DNA of 64,000 nt from Rehmannia glutinosa (GCA_016081115.2 JABTTQ020002551.1:1-64000), one strand, 5' to 3'; shown: positions 10,294 through 22,932, counted from the first letter of the stretch. Program-made: numbers and translations. Notes: generated by a model from the sequence alone, not told the origin.

Positions 10294-13200
10294 AAGGGAG
10301 TGGTCTTCAGATTATTAGAAAAAATATTGTATTTGTTTTTATTGAATTTTCAAGAATTTTTATTTTTAGTTATTTTATGTAATTTTACCTATTTTATGCG
10401 TTTTTATTATTGTTGTAATTTTATGTTTTAGTATTTTGTAATGTATTTTATATATGATTTATAATTTTGTGTGTAGTATTTTAAATCTCATCGTATTATT
10501 CAATTCACACCACAATATTTACAAAAAATTATAACATGTTGAATTAAGTTTAATACTATTTTCTACTAATTTTAAATTAATAAAACTAATTTTCTAGAGC
10601 TATTTAAAATTAAGAAAAAAATCAAAAAAAAAAAAAACCAAAATAGCGCCTCACATGCGGCGCCGAGAAATGGCGGCCGACTGATCAGGCATTCTCTATT
10701 CTAGCGCAGAAAATGGTGCACTGGCCAACAAAAAAAGCGCCCACGCCGAGTAGCACTGGGATGCTCTTATAAAGCAGTGGGGATGAGACAGAAATCTCGG
10801 TGGATGGGGTGATCATGTGCAAGTGTGGCGCAATATATATAGATAATGCGAGAAAATAGTTATATGAAAACGCGTGAGTATGATGCATGGAATCACATAC
10901 GGTTTGCAAGCGTCGTGATAAAATATTTAAATAATATACTTATACGAGTTCAAGAAAACAGATTCATGGTCACACAGCACTATGGGATTGATTCAAGACA
11001 GGTAGGATTGCGTGCGGAAGTGTAACGCCAATCCTATGCAAGGCAAATAATGGTTGCTTACGCAGATTTGTAGCGCCAACCAATGCAAAAAGCGGTTGCG
11101 TGCGGAAATGTAACGCCAACCAAAAGCGGGCGATAACTACGGAATCGTGTGGATCGAGACGATTCCTTCATTCTTCCTTGTAACTCCCACCAAGTATGGT
11201 CCAAGATCGGCACCTTATCGCTCCGTAGGCAAAGACAAAATCCACGGTGGAGCTTGCAAGGCTCGGATCTGTCATAATCATGATTATACCTCGATTACGA
11301 CCCGCTTCCCTTGGACAAACTCCGTACCTCGATTTGCGGGATTAGGGCGATGGGGCGGAAGAGTGGAATAGCGGCGAGCTGCCGGTTCCATCCTCGACGT
11401 ATCCATTCCATCGTGAGCTCGACACACCAAGTTGACTCGGCAGAAAGTAATTACAATTACAGCGATCAACCAGGCAATCAGTATTATTGATTCAGGAAGC
11501 GATTTTAGGAAAAATTTGAAAACGTGAGTGGCAATTATGGCGTTGGTGGAGTTTTTGGATGAAGATGATTATCGGAAGGATAAGCAACCTTTGATATCTT
11601 GAAAGATTAGGTGGGACATAAGTCCCGTTATAGATTCAATGTGCAAGGGCGGGAAGTCGCTCGCGTCGGGTATTCGGTCAAATTGATCCGATAAGTCAAG
11701 GGTTTTTGGGAAAGTAAAATACTTAAATTAAATCTCCAAGTCAGAGAGTCCAGGGATATTTTAGTAAAGAGAAAAAAATTTGAGTTAGGTCCTTTATAAG
11801 AGGAAAATTGTAATTTAGCCCCGTTTTGTAAAAACCAACACTTTTGGGGTTGAAAATTGAATAAATAAATATCCCGACCTTGACAAATTATGAGGTCAGT
11901 TCCTAAATTCTCCAAATTGTCCAGAGATTCAGGTTTTTAAAGTTTTGAGGTCGAGTTTTTATAAAAATCTCACATTGGCCCCAAATTTGTAAAAATTGCT
12001 AATTCGGACCTTAAGTTTTAAAAATTCGGAACTCACAAACCGGAAGGGCTTTTAATGTGATTCCAGTTGGAAAATATCACTAAGGTTAGTAGGATATTGG
12101 GACAAAAGCAGTTGTTAAAAGAAATATGTGTAGGTCCTTTAACTTTTGAAAATATCATTTTTGTCCCATTTTGAAATAATTGCCTTTGAGGCTTTTAGGG
12201 GTCCAATTGTTATGAAATTTGAACCTTGGGTCCAAAATATAATTAAGTTATAGTTAAGTTAGTATTTCCAGGTTCATGGGCTGCATAAGTCCTGGAAATT
12301 TCATTTGGGTCCTCAAGTTTAGTATTTTACACATTAGTCCCTCAATTTTAGAAAAATTGTTTTCCAAGCCCTAACCACTTGGATTTTTGGAATACTTTTT
12401 AAAATATGTAATTCCCAGTACCTTAAGAGTAAAAATTTCAATTTTTAAAGTTTAGGTCTGGTACAGTGTTTAAAAATTGCAAAGTAGCCCTTAAACTTTC
12501 AAAATTTTACAATCTAGTCCTTGGGCTTTTAAAGGTTGATTTTTATTTATCTTAAAACTCTTAAAACTTTATTAAAATGTCCAAAAGTCATTTTTGAACC
12601 TGAGTATAGTCCCAATTTTCGAAATTTGCAGAGGGGTCCTTTAACTTTTATTTTCTTGCAATCTAGTCCACCAACTTTCCATTTTTACATTTTTAAGTCC
12701 AAAATTGAAATTTAATCAATTATGCTCGACTTTTCCAGGTTATAAGTCATCCAAAACATAGATTTTAAAGATCATACACATGCATGTCCAATACATACAA
12801 GAATTCATCAATTAAAACAATAAAGTGTACATGCATGCACCTAAAATTCAATAAATAGTAATTTTGAGCAACTCTTGAGAATTTTCATGATTTGATATAT
12901 AAAATTGACATGCAATACATAGATTATATATATCTCAAGGCTCATGATCAAATTTTCTACATGCATTTAATCAAAATACCTAAAAGTTGGAAAATATTTT
13001 TTCCACCCACCTTAAAATTGGAAATTGTGAAATAAAAGGATAATTTCACAATTTTTGGATGAGGTCACTTAGGTCAGCCCCTAAGTCAAGAAATATCAAA
13101 AATTTGGAGTTAGAAAAATGAGAGAAAAATTAAAGAGAAAAGAAGGAGATAAGGAAATTGGAAAGACTACACTTTACCTTGTGTAGTAGGTGATTTGAAA

Positions 13201-14613
13201 CTAGTTGGAGTTTCAATTTTGGAGATTTTGGTTCAACTCCAAAATCACTTAAGGTCAGTCCCTATTTCCCAAAAATGAAAAAGGGGTGTTAAAATTTGAA
13301 AAAAAAAAAAAATAGAAGGAAAAGGAAAGAAGGGTTCTAGTGTCCAATTCTTACCTTGTAGTGCAATTTTCTCTACTAGTTCTTCTTCAAGTCTTCAAGT
13401 TTCACCACCATGCATGCATGTCTCCAAGTGGTCTTCTAAGTACCTCAAAATCCAAAATTCAAGCTTATATTAAAAGAGAAGGTGAGGAGTAGTAAGAATT
13501 TAAGTTGAATTGAGGAGTGAAATTTCTTACCTTGAGATAGGGGTGTTCGAATTTTTAGTGTTTAAGTGGTAGGATTGTTTGTTTTGGTTTAGATGTTTGA
13601 AGAAAGAAGTATGTTTGATGTTAGGAAGAAGATGTTCTTGAAGGTTTGAAGGTAGGCTTGAAGATGTGAAGAACTTGTGTTGGAATTTTTGAAGATGTGA
13701 AGAAGTGGTACTTGAAGATATGAAGAACTTATGTTGAAGATTTGAAGATGTAAAGAGTTGGTGTTTGAAGGTTTGAAGATATGAATGGATTTTGTTTGAA
13801 TGTTTGAAGATGTGAATGAATCTTAGAGAGAGGTTAGAGAGAAGGAGGAGAATTAGCTTGAGAGATGAAGGTGTTGGGTGAAAAATGAAATTTTTTGTTA
13901 AATTTTGGCCTAATGGCCATCCACTTTGGGGAAGAGGGGGAAGAAATTTTTTTGATTAATTTGTGTCTTGTAACTTGTCTCTTGCATGGAGAGAAAATGT
14001 GAGTCAAGGTATGGGTCAAATTGGAATGTTGAGAGGAATAAGAAGAATGTTGGGAAGAATATAATATGTTGGGGAATTTAATGATATAAAATTGACGTAT
14101 AAGATAATGTGTATAATGTTTGAATTAATGATATAATTATACACAAGATGACTAATATATGGTGTAGGTGTACAAGAGTTGGATGATATTTTTACTCCAA
14201 AAATACCACCATGGCCGTCCACTTCAAGGGTATTATGGTAATTCCATATATATTTTTTTTGTCCCAAATTTGATGATAATAGATGAAATATATCAATCTC
14301 CAAAATAATTAGTGATTTCCTTGATCACTTGTAAGTCTCATGATCACTTAATCTAAATCAAAATCTTAATTCTATAAGGTAAAAGTCTCTAAAATAAATA
14401 GTCTCTTAAAATTCTAAGGTGACTAATAAATACAAAAATAGTAATAATGATCAATCAAGTGATCATAAATGAGAATAGAATTAATAAAGATCATGATCAC
14501 AAGTAATTAAATAAAATGAAATAAAATACAAAATGTATATATTATTAATAATTACCCATCAAAATGACGCGGTAAAATAGTCGATCAAAAGTATAAATGA
14601 CAATAAGGATCAA

Positions 14614-15790
14614 TTAATAGCTCGGAAAAATCGGGGCTTCACATCCTCCTCTCCTTAAAAGAATTTGGTCCCCAAATTCTCTTCCGAATAGTTCTGGATA
14701 TTGATTCCTTATGTCTTCTTCCATCTCCCGCGTTGCGTCTTCGTCTCGGTTGTGGTTCTGCCACACCACTTTAACCATCGAAATTTCTCTCTTACGCAAC
14801 TGTCGTATCTGCTGATCAATGATCCGAATCGGCCTCTCGGTGTAGGATAGATTTTCCATTAGAGGAGGAGTATCACGAGTGATGATATGTTCAGGATCTG
14901 GTTGATACTTCTTCAATCTCGATACATGGAATACATCGTGCATTCCCGCATATGGTCTTTGTAACTCGAGTCGTAGGCTAACTTCCCGATCCTCCGAAAA
15001 ATCTTAAGGTCCAACATATCTCGGACTCAACTGGCCTCATTTCTTTGGATTGATCAATCCTTTTCGTGGTGAGAGTTTGAGAAATACTTCATCACCGACT
15101 TCAAATTCCAAATCCTTTCTTCTCTTGTTCGTGTAACTCTTTTGGCGGCTCGAGCCGTGTGAATCCGCTCCTTGATCGGCTTGACCTTCTCCATGACCTC
15201 TCGAACTAAGTCGACCTTTGGAATCAAGGGCGACTTTCGTTTCTCTTTCGGAATCCATTGGTCATCAATCTCCCGGTGTAGTGGGGATCTACATTTTCGC
15301 CCATATAATGCCTCGTAGGGTGCCATCCCAATCGTGGCTTGATAAGCTGTTATTGTAGGCGAACTTGGCTAATGGTAAGTGCGAATCCCAACTTCCTTGA
15401 AAATCCAATGTGCAAGCTCGCAACATATCTTCAAGGGTTTGAATTGTTCGCTCAGGTGTCCATTGGTTTGTGGATGTCTTTGTTGTCTTTGAAACTTAGC
15501 GAGGTACTCAATTCCTCGTGCAAGCACTTCCAAAAACTGGAGACAAACCTCGGGTCTCTGTCGGATACTATAACGACCGGTACTCCATGCGGTCGAATGA
15601 TTTCTCGGATATAAATGCGTGCAAGTTTCGGCAAGCTATCGTTTTCTTGATGGGTAAAAAGTGTGCGATTTCGTGAGTCGATCTACAACTACCCAAATAG
15701 CATCATGGCCTCCTCTCGGTCCTTGGTAGATCCGTCACGAAGTCCATCGTTATGTGTTCCCATTTTCACTCGTGAATCCTCTTACAAATA
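14614..15790 (-). pseudogene. Gypsy integrase core and C-terminal domain remnant
   Basis: Minus-strand blocks give an ITMDFVTDLPRT-like start (first Asp, about 15750). IIRPHGVPVVIVSDRDPRF follows (second Asp, about 15560), then MAPYEALYGRKCRSP and VGDEVFLKLSPRKG. The end carries MHDVFHVSRLKKYQPDP and KVVWQNHNRDEDATREMEED. That chromodomain-like tail is characteristic of Tekay/Del-type chromoviruses. Stops and frameshifts occur throughout, including the Glu region near 15470. The reading frame runs through the polypurine tract into the LTR start. Integrase would insert cDNA, with the tail guiding it to heterochromatin. Confidence 0.85.
14644..14657 (-). other. Polypurine tract of the gypsy element
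   Basis: On the minus strand AAGGAGAGGAGGA directly precedes the 3' LTR start TGTGAAG. This is the expected plus-strand primer position. Confidence 0.8.
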
Positions 15791-17173
15791 ATTCCTTTCA
15801 AATTCTAGATGAGATTCATACTTATTGTATCTATCCATGAAGGATCTATCCCATCCCCAATATCAAAACTTAGGTGGCCTAGAGGCGCTTATATTCGATC
15901 CAAATTCCCATCACCCAATTTCCAATAATCATTCTCGCAAAAATATCTCTAACAACCTTAGTGGTACGCAAAATTTCTTGTCATCACCTTGTAATAGACA
16001 CTATTCATAGTACCCTATTCATGTGATCCGTAACATTTGCACCACTATTCGATTATCACTTAACCAATCATTTCTACTCCACATATCATTCTAATGTACT
16101 ATTCCCATAATTATTAGTTCAAAACATACCTCTTATAATTCAAATCCCGAATATATCATTGCTTGTCACAGCTAGTCAATACTTCATTTACCCAAGAAAA
16201 TGATACTCATTATAATAGAGTCGATTTAACTAAATAGTAGATACCTACTCCTATCAGGGTATATTTCTCGAACAATCGGTAGTAGATTTCATCGCTAAAA
16301 GTGCAAGATCAACCCATAATCTCCACCCATCAACATATAATAGTCAAGACCTCAGTAATCATTTAATAAGTTATTTCCAAAGTTGTAATCATATGAGTCG
16401 CTCCTTCTAAAATCTTGATAGCAATCTCAATTTCCCATATCCATAAGGTCCTTGATTATTCCAGATAAATGTGCACATCTCATATACTTTATATAGAATA
16501 CTATTATCCGTCTCCTTCGAAATTAATCAATACTTAGTACTCAATAACTAAGTCAAAATCAATCAAATTCTATATCATGTGAGTGCCTAGATCACCATAA
16601 TATTCCGAATACTCACAGATAATCATTATCCCAAATTTAATTCACAAATGAGATATCATAACTTAAAAAAATATTTAGTGACAATTTGAGACCCTATATT
16701 CGTCATATCCTTGGCGTATCTTATCCATGATACCAAACAACAAGTCAAATTTGCTTATTTAAGCTCGTAGAAGTATTTAGAACGAATAACACAATGGCAC
16801 ATCATCGGTAAATCATACCTAGTAATTCCCACACAATCATTCTCTAAAGTAATATCATTAGGCATCTAACTTCTATAATATATCATCGACCCAATTATAT
16901 CTTTGTCAAGTGATAACCTTATATCCCCTATGTCTCATCATAATGGGGCATTATAGCCTTCAAATCAAGAAATTTCTAAATCACCTACATCCAAAATTAG
17001 GCATATCCATTAATGTAAAATTCGAATACACCCATGAAGTCCAACACTAGTAATACCAGGAGTCAAAGATACATCGAACCAAAATACAATCAATCTAATA
17101 CAACAGGAAGCAAGGTACATCATGGTGGAAAAGTTTCTACAATAACGAAAGCACAAATCGACAATCAAGCTAG
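15791..17173 (-). other. Noncoding spacer inside the gypsy element
   Basis: This stretch of about 1.4 kb is rich in A/T with short ORFs only. No gag, protease, RT or RNase H motif was recognised on either strand. In an autonomous relative the missing pol domains would sit here. Confidence 0.6.
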
Positions 17174-17864
17174 CTAATCGGTGAGATCGCCATCATCGTC
17201 ACTAGCGGCTATGTCCATAAGGGGCCTGGTCAGCCGAGGTGGCGCATCAACCTCGGGCCAATCTACGAAGTCCAACCACTTTGCTCGAATCCCCGAGCCT
17301 CATCGAGTGGAGCAGCCTCGAGTGCCTCCGGCTCTCCTCAAGCCGATCGGATCCTCCTCGGGATCCTCCTCGGCGTAGTACGGGTTCCACCTCGGGCGGT
17401 GGCAATGGTGAGCATTAGCCGCCAAAGTAGCCTCCGGTGCGGCATCTCTCGAGCTAGGGCCTGTGTAAGGTCCTCTATGATGTCATCTCGCTTGATGAGG
17501 GTCTCTCCAAGCGATCGATGATGCTACGGGATAGGCGGGCGTCAATCTCTCATTTATGGCGGCCGTCACTTGCCCTCTTCATCTTCTCCCGCATGTTATC
17601 CAGGCGCTCTTGGATACTCTGTATTTGGTCCTCCCACACTCTTATAGTGTTATCGCGGTCCTGACGACAATAGTCGGCTCGTTCTTCTCATCTTGGCTCA
17701 TCGCCAAGCGCCGATTCAGTCCCTATGTGCGATGGCGCTCCCGGGCTAGTTTACGTGTCGTCGCGTTCACTTTCCCGGTGCCAATGAATCATCAGTGCCC
17801 GGTAATATTCCCGCTCGGCACGGGTATGGATTACATCCCACCATGTAGGCGGCGTCGGCTCCAT
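17174..17864 (-). pseudogene. Unrecognised GC-rich ORF at the gag position of the gypsy element
   Basis: An ATG at 17864-17862 opens a frame beginning MEPTPPTWWDVIHTRAERE. A helical charged stretch follows (IRVWEDQIQSIQERLDNMRE, about 17655-17595), and the ORF ends DDDGDLTD before TAG at 17176-17174. Several frameshifts and stops lie between. It is GC-rich next to the AT-rich spacer. Position after the primer site suggests a gag or gag-replacing ORF, but there is no CCHC knuckle or clear gag motif. Confidence 0.45.
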
Positions 17865-18151
17865 ACTGATCAAACAAAACGGGGCGGATCGGTCAAAGGT
17901 AAAGGAAAGATAAGGAGGAATAAAGAAAGAATGAATAAGGGAAATCAGTCAAGAATCAACTAAGTCAAGACAAGTATGATTATGAAATCTCAAAGTATGC
18001 GTTATAACTTAGTTCAAATATCAATAAGACGGTTCTATGCCAATTTGAAATCGATTTCACACTTAATTGGTCAAGTCGGTACTACCCCAAAACACGCAGG
18101 TAGGGTCCTATCCTGGGTCGGCTCGGTGTAAGTTTCCATCTTACTAGCCGA

Positions 18152-18162
18152 GCTCGATACCA
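18152..18162 (-). other. Primer-binding site of the gypsy element
   Basis: On the minus strand TGGTATCGAGC lies eight bases after the 5' LTR end. It matches the initiator tRNA-Met complement TGGTATCAGAGC with one base missing inside CAG. Confidence 0.65.
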
Positions 18163-18170
18163 CTCTTCTT

Positions 18171-21100
18171 TGTCACGCCCCAAACGGACGCGACGACGAA
18201 CGATCCACAACTTAAATACAAATAACCAAACATTTCAGACGAATAACATCGAGAACCCAATGAAACGAGTCTAAAGCGTGAAATAAAATAAATATAAGTA
18301 CGAATTACAACTTAAGGTCCAACCAAATCCAAATACATCCAACATAATAACCTGAATAAGTTTACGAGGCCAAAACTAAAACAAAAGGTAAAGTACAATA
18401 TCCAAATCTTAAACGTCAAGGGTCCTACGCCTTAAATTACGATCAAAGAGAGAAAAGAGTAGCAGGATAAACGGAGTCCGACATCGGTAGAAGTACATGA
18501 AATAAGAATAATCATTAGTAAAAGGTGCAAGATCGAAGACAGACGGGGTGAGGTCATCAATCGTGGCCGGTTCGAGATCTTCAACATAGTCCCCATCTAA
18601 AGGTTAGAAAAAGGTGGGGATGAGACAGAAATATCGGTGGATGGGGTGATCGTATGCGGGTGTGGCGCAATATATATAGTTAATGCGAGAAAACGGTTAT
18701 CGAAAAACGCGTGAGTATAATGCATGGAATCACACACGTTCGCAAGCGTCGTGATAAAATATTTAAATAATATACTTATACGATTCAAGAAAATAGTTCA
18801 TGGTCACGCAGACATTATGTGATTTGGGCCAAGACAGGTAGGATTGCTTACGGAAGTGTAACGCCAATCCTATGCAAGGAAAATAATGGTTGCTTACAGA
18901 TTTGTAGCGCCAACCAATGCAAAAAGGTAAGCGGCTGCGCACGGAAATGTAACGCCAACCAAAGCGGGCCGATAACTCCGGAATCGTGTGGATCGACAGG
19001 CGATTCCTTCGTTCTTCCTTGTAACTCCCGGTCAAGTATGGTCCAAGACCGGCACCTTATCGCTCCGTAGGCAAAGACAAAATCCACAAGTGGAGCTTGC
19101 AAGGCTCTGAATGTCATAATCATGATTATACCTCGATACTACGACCCGCTTCCCTTGGACAAACTCCGTCCCTCGGTTGCGGGATTAGGGACGATGGGGT
19201 AGGAAGAGTGGAATAGCGGCCCGAGCTGCCCGGTTCCATCCCCGTATCCATCCATTCTCGACTGTGAGCTTGACACACCAAGTTAACTCTGGCAGGAAAG
19301 TAATTACAATTACTGCAATCAACCAGCAATCGAGTATTATTGATTCAGGGGAAGCGATTTTAGGAAAATTTTGAAAAACGCGAGTGGCAATTATGGCGTT
19401 GGTGGAGTTTTGGATGAAGATGATTATCGGAAGGATAAGCAACCTTTGATATCTTGAAATATTAGGTGGGACATAAGTCCCGTTATAGATTCAATGCGCA
19501 AGGCGAGGAAGTCGCTCCGCGATCGGTATTGTCGGTCAAATTGATCCAATAAGTCAAGGGTTTTTGGGAAAGTAAAATACTTAAATTAAATCACCAAGTC
19601 AGAGAGTCCAGGGCTATTTTAGTAAAAGAGAAAATAATTTGAGTTAGGTCCTTTATAAAAGGAAAATTGTAATTTAGCCCCGTTTTGTAAAAACCAACAC
19701 TTTTGGGGTTGAAAATTGAATAAATAAATATCTCGACCTTGAAAAATTATGAGGTCAGTTCCTAAATTCTCCAAATTGTCCATAGATTCAGGTATATAAA
19801 GTTTTGAGGTCGAGTTGTTATAAAAATATCACATTGGCCCCAAATTTGTAAAAATTGCTAATTCGGACCTTAAGTTTTAAAAATTCGGAACTCACAAACC
19901 GGAAGGGCTTTTAATGTGATTTCAGTTGGAAAATGTCACTAAGGTTAGTAGGATATTGGGACAAAAGCAGTTTTTAAAAGAAATATGTGTAGGTCCTTTA
20001 ACGTTTGAAAATATCATTTTTGTCCCATTTTGAAAGAATTGCCTTTGAGGCTTTTAGGGGTCCAATTGTTATGAAATTTGAACCTTGGGTCCAAAATATA
20101 ATTAATTTATAGTTAAGTTAGTATTTCCAGGTGCATGGGCTTCATAAGTCCTGGAAATTTCATTTGGGTCCTCAAGTTTAGTATTTTACACATTAGTCCC
20201 TCAATTTTAGAAAAATTGTTTTCCAAGCCCTAACCACTTGGATTTTTTGAATACTTTTTAAAATATGTAGTTCCCAGTACCTTAAGAGTAAAAATTTCAA
20301 TTTGTAAAGTTTAGGTCTGGTATAATTTTAAAAATTGCAAAGTAGCCCTTAAACTTTCAAAATTTTACAATCTAGTCCTTGGGCTTTTAAAGGTTGATTT
20401 TTATTATCTTAAAACTCTTAAAACTTTATTAAAATGTCCAAAAGTCATTTTTGAACCTGAGTATAGTCCCAATTTTCGAAATTTGTAGAGGGGTCCTTTA
20501 ACTTGTATTTTCTCTTAATCTAGTCCACCAACTTTCCATTTTTACATTTTTAAGTCCAAAATTGAAATTTAATCAATTATGCTCGACTTTTCCAGGTTAT
20601 AAGTCATCCAAAACATAGATTTTAAAGATCATACACATGCATGTCCAATACATACAAGAATTCATCAATTAAAACAATAAAGTGTACATGCATGCACCTA
20701 AAATTCAATAAATAGTAATTTTGAGCAACTCTTGAGAATTTTCATGATTTGATATATAAAATTGACATGCAATACATAGATTATATATATCTCAAGGCTC
20801 ATGATCAAAATTTCTACATGCATTTAATCAAAACACCTAAAAGTTGGAAAATATTTTTCCACCCACCTTAAAATTAGAAATTGTGAAATAAAAGGATAAT
20901 TTCAAAATTTTTGGATGAGGTCACTTAGGTCAGCCCCTAAGTCAAGAAATATCACAAATTTGGAGTTAGAAAAATGAGAGAAAAATTAAAGAGAAAAGAA
21001 TGAGATAAGGAAATTAGAAAGACTACACTTTACCTTGTGTACTAGGTGATTTGAAACTAGTTGGAGCTTCAAATTTGGAGATTTTGGTTCAACTCCAAAA

Positions 21101-22471
21101 TCACTTAAGGTCAGCCCCTATTTCCCAAAAATGAAAAAGGGGTGTTAAAATTTGAAAAAAATAGAAGGAAGAGGAAAGAAGGGTTCTAGTGTCCATTCTT
21201 ACCTTGTAGTGCAATTTTCTCTACTAGTTCTTCTTCAAGTCTTCAAGTTTCACCACCATGCATGCATGTCTCCAAGTGGTCTTCTAAGTACCTCAAAACT
21301 CAAAAATTCAAGCTTATATTAAAAAGAGAAGGTGAGCAGTAGTAAGAATTTAAGTTGAATTGAGGAGTGAAATTTCTTACCTTGAGATAGGGGTGTTGAA
21401 TTTTTAGTGTTTAAGTGGTAAGATTGTTTGTTTTGGTTTAGTTGTTTGAAGAAAGAAGTATGTTTGATGTTAGGAAGAAGATGTTCTTGAAGGTTTGAAG
21501 GTAGGCTTGAAGATGTGAAGAACTTGTGTTTGAATTTTTGAAGATGTGAAGAAGTGGTACTTGAAGATATGAAGAACTTATGTTGAAGATTTGAAGATGT
21601 GAAGAGTTGGTGTTTGAAGGTTTGAAGATATGAACGGATTTTGTTTGAATGTTTGAAGATGTGAATGAATCTTAGAGAGAGGTTAGAGAGAAGGAGGAGA
21701 ATTAGCTTGAGAGATGAAGGTGTTGGGTGAAAAATGAAATTTTTTGTTAAATTTTGGCCTAATGCCGTCGGCTTTGGGGAAGAGGGGGAAGAAATTTTTT
21801 TGATTAATTTGTGTCTTGTAACTTGTCTCTTGCATGGAGACAAAAGGTGAGTCAAGGTATGGGTCAAATTTGAATGTTGAGAGAAATAAGAAGAATGTTG
21901 GGAATTTAATGATATAAAATTGATGTATAAGATAATGTGTATAATGTTTGAATTGATGATATAATTATACACAAGATGACTAATATATGGTGTAGGTGTA
22001 TAAGAGTTGTATGATATTTTTACTCCAAAAATACCACCATGGCCGTCCACTTCAAGGGCATTATGGTAATTCCATATATATTTTTTTGTCCCAAATTTGA
22101 TGATAATAGATGAAATATATCAATCTCCAAAATAATTAGTGATTTTCTTGATCACTTGTAAGTCTCATGATCACTTAATCTAAATCAAAATCTTAATTCT
22201 ATAAGGTAAAAGTCTATAAAATAAATAGTCTTTTAAAATTCTAAGGTGACTAATAAATACAAAAATAGTAATAATGATCAATCAAGTGATCATAAATGAG
22301 GAATAAAATTAATAAAAATCATGATCACAAGTAATTAAATAAAATGAAATAAAATACAAAATATATATATTATTAATAATTACCCGTCAAAATGACGCGG
22401 TAAAAGAGTCGGTCAAAAGTATAAATGACAATAAGGAACAATTAATAGCTCGGAAAAATCGGGGCTTCACA
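18171..22471 (-). repeat. 5' LTR of the gypsy element (uninterrupted, 4301 bp)
   Basis: On the minus strand it starts TGTGAAGCCCC at 22471 and ends GTGACA at 18171. It is colinear with the split 3' LTR. The longest ORF inside (22050-21319, minus) is serine/histidine/phenylalanine low-complexity sequence produced by the GAAGATGTGAAG-like repeats at about 21450-21690, and is probably not a real protein. Confidence 0.92.
18672..18682 (-). promoter_or_regulatory. Possible TATA box of the gypsy 5' LTR
   Basis: Minus-strand CTATATATATT lies about 500 bp before the LTR's 3' end, a plausible R/U5 length, and the other LTR has the same motif near 10838. AT-rich sequence makes chance matches likely. 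Confidence 0.35.
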
Positions 22472-22476
22472 GGCTA
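22472..22476. repeat. Target-site duplication GGCTA (right) of the gypsy element
   Basis: Five bases identical to 6611-6615, immediately after the LTR end ...GGGGCTTCACA. They show the two distant LTRs belong to one insertion. Confidence 0.9.
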
Positions 22477-22646
22477 TTCCCAATATTTTCCCTAATATAT
22501 ATCCTTTCCACCTACCCCATTGGTCATGTCGCTGTGGACTTTATGGTTGTTTTCGAATGAATTTCTATAGATATTATCCTTTTTTCAAATTATTTATTTG
22601 GAGCCACTATATTTGTACAATTCATGGGCATAATTAATTGTTTTTA

Positions 22647-22923
22647 GGGATAATTGGTAAAAACACCTACGGTTTGCGCTAATTACAAAAAATATCAAGT
22701 GTTCTTTGAAAATTACAAAAAAATCCTTTAAAACTTGATTCTGTCTTACATTTTTCCCAGTGATATTTGAAAATATTTAAAAAACACCGTGATATTTGCA
22801 AAAATATTAGAGTTACCCCCTTAAATTTAAAACAAAACAAAAACTGAAGGAGTCTTTTGTAATTTTGAAACACGTTTGTGTTTTTTGTAATTAACCCAAA
22901 CTTGGTGTTTTTGTAATTATCTC
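22647..22923. mobile_element. Mutator-type MITE, 277 bp
   Basis: TTGTTTTTA at 22638-22646 is repeated at 22924-22932, a perfect 9-bp TSD. The termini GGGATAATTGGTAAAAACACC and the complement of the right end, GAGATAATTACAAAAACACC, form an inverted repeat that extends imperfectly to about 50 bp. The element has no coding capacity. Long terminal inverted repeats with a 9-bp TSD place it with Mutator-like elements. Confidence 0.85.
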
Positions 22924-22932
22924 TTGTTTTTA

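Larger units (their letters stand above)
7055..10766. mobile_element. PIF/Harbinger DNA transposon inside the gypsy LTR
   Basis: The element starts GACCATCTCCAGTAGT and ends with the complement of GAGCATCCCAGTGCTAC, a diverged terminal inverted repeat of the plant Harbinger type. TTA flanks both sides (7052-7054 and 10767-10769), the expected 3-bp TSD. It carries the two typical genes, a DDE transposase on the minus strand and a Myb/SANT-like ORF1 on the plus strand, transcribed divergently. The uninterrupted LTR at about 18605 gives the empty-site sequence. Confidence 0.9.
6616..14643 (-). repeat. 3' LTR of the gypsy element, split by a Harbinger insertion
   Basis: The outer parts, 6616-7054 and 10770-14643, align in order with 18171-22471. 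The inserted 7055-10766 has no counterpart there. The AT-rich part (about 11700-14640) is almost colinear with the other LTR. The GC-richer part (about 10780-11650) shows many small indels. The LTR includes an imperfect repeat region of GAAGATGTGAAGAA-like units at about 13590-13830. Confidence 0.92.
6616..22471 (-). mobile_element. Complete Ty3-gypsy (chromovirus-type) element with 4.3-kb LTRs, minus strand
   Basis: LTRs at 6616-14643 (interrupted by a DNA transposon) and 18171-22471 flank about 3.5 kb. On the minus strand they start TGTGAAGCCCC and end GGGGCGTGACA. A purine-rich tract abuts the 3' LTR, a tRNA-Met-like primer site follows the 5' LTR, and GGCTA flanks the whole. The interior has an integrase/C-terminal remnant and an unrecognised ORF, but no visible protease, RT or RNase H, so it is non-autonomous. 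Long LTRs around a short interior recall large retrotransposon derivatives (LARDs), although LARD interiors are noncoding. The chromovirus assignment rests on integrase C-terminal motifs. Confidence 0.9.

Noticed and set aside
21319..22050. 243-codon open frame in the gypsy 5' LTR
   Set aside because: Its second half is Ser/Phe/His/Lys low-complexity sequence from GAAGATGTGAAG-like DNA repeats, and the same region in the other LTR is broken into short frames. It is not a credible protein.
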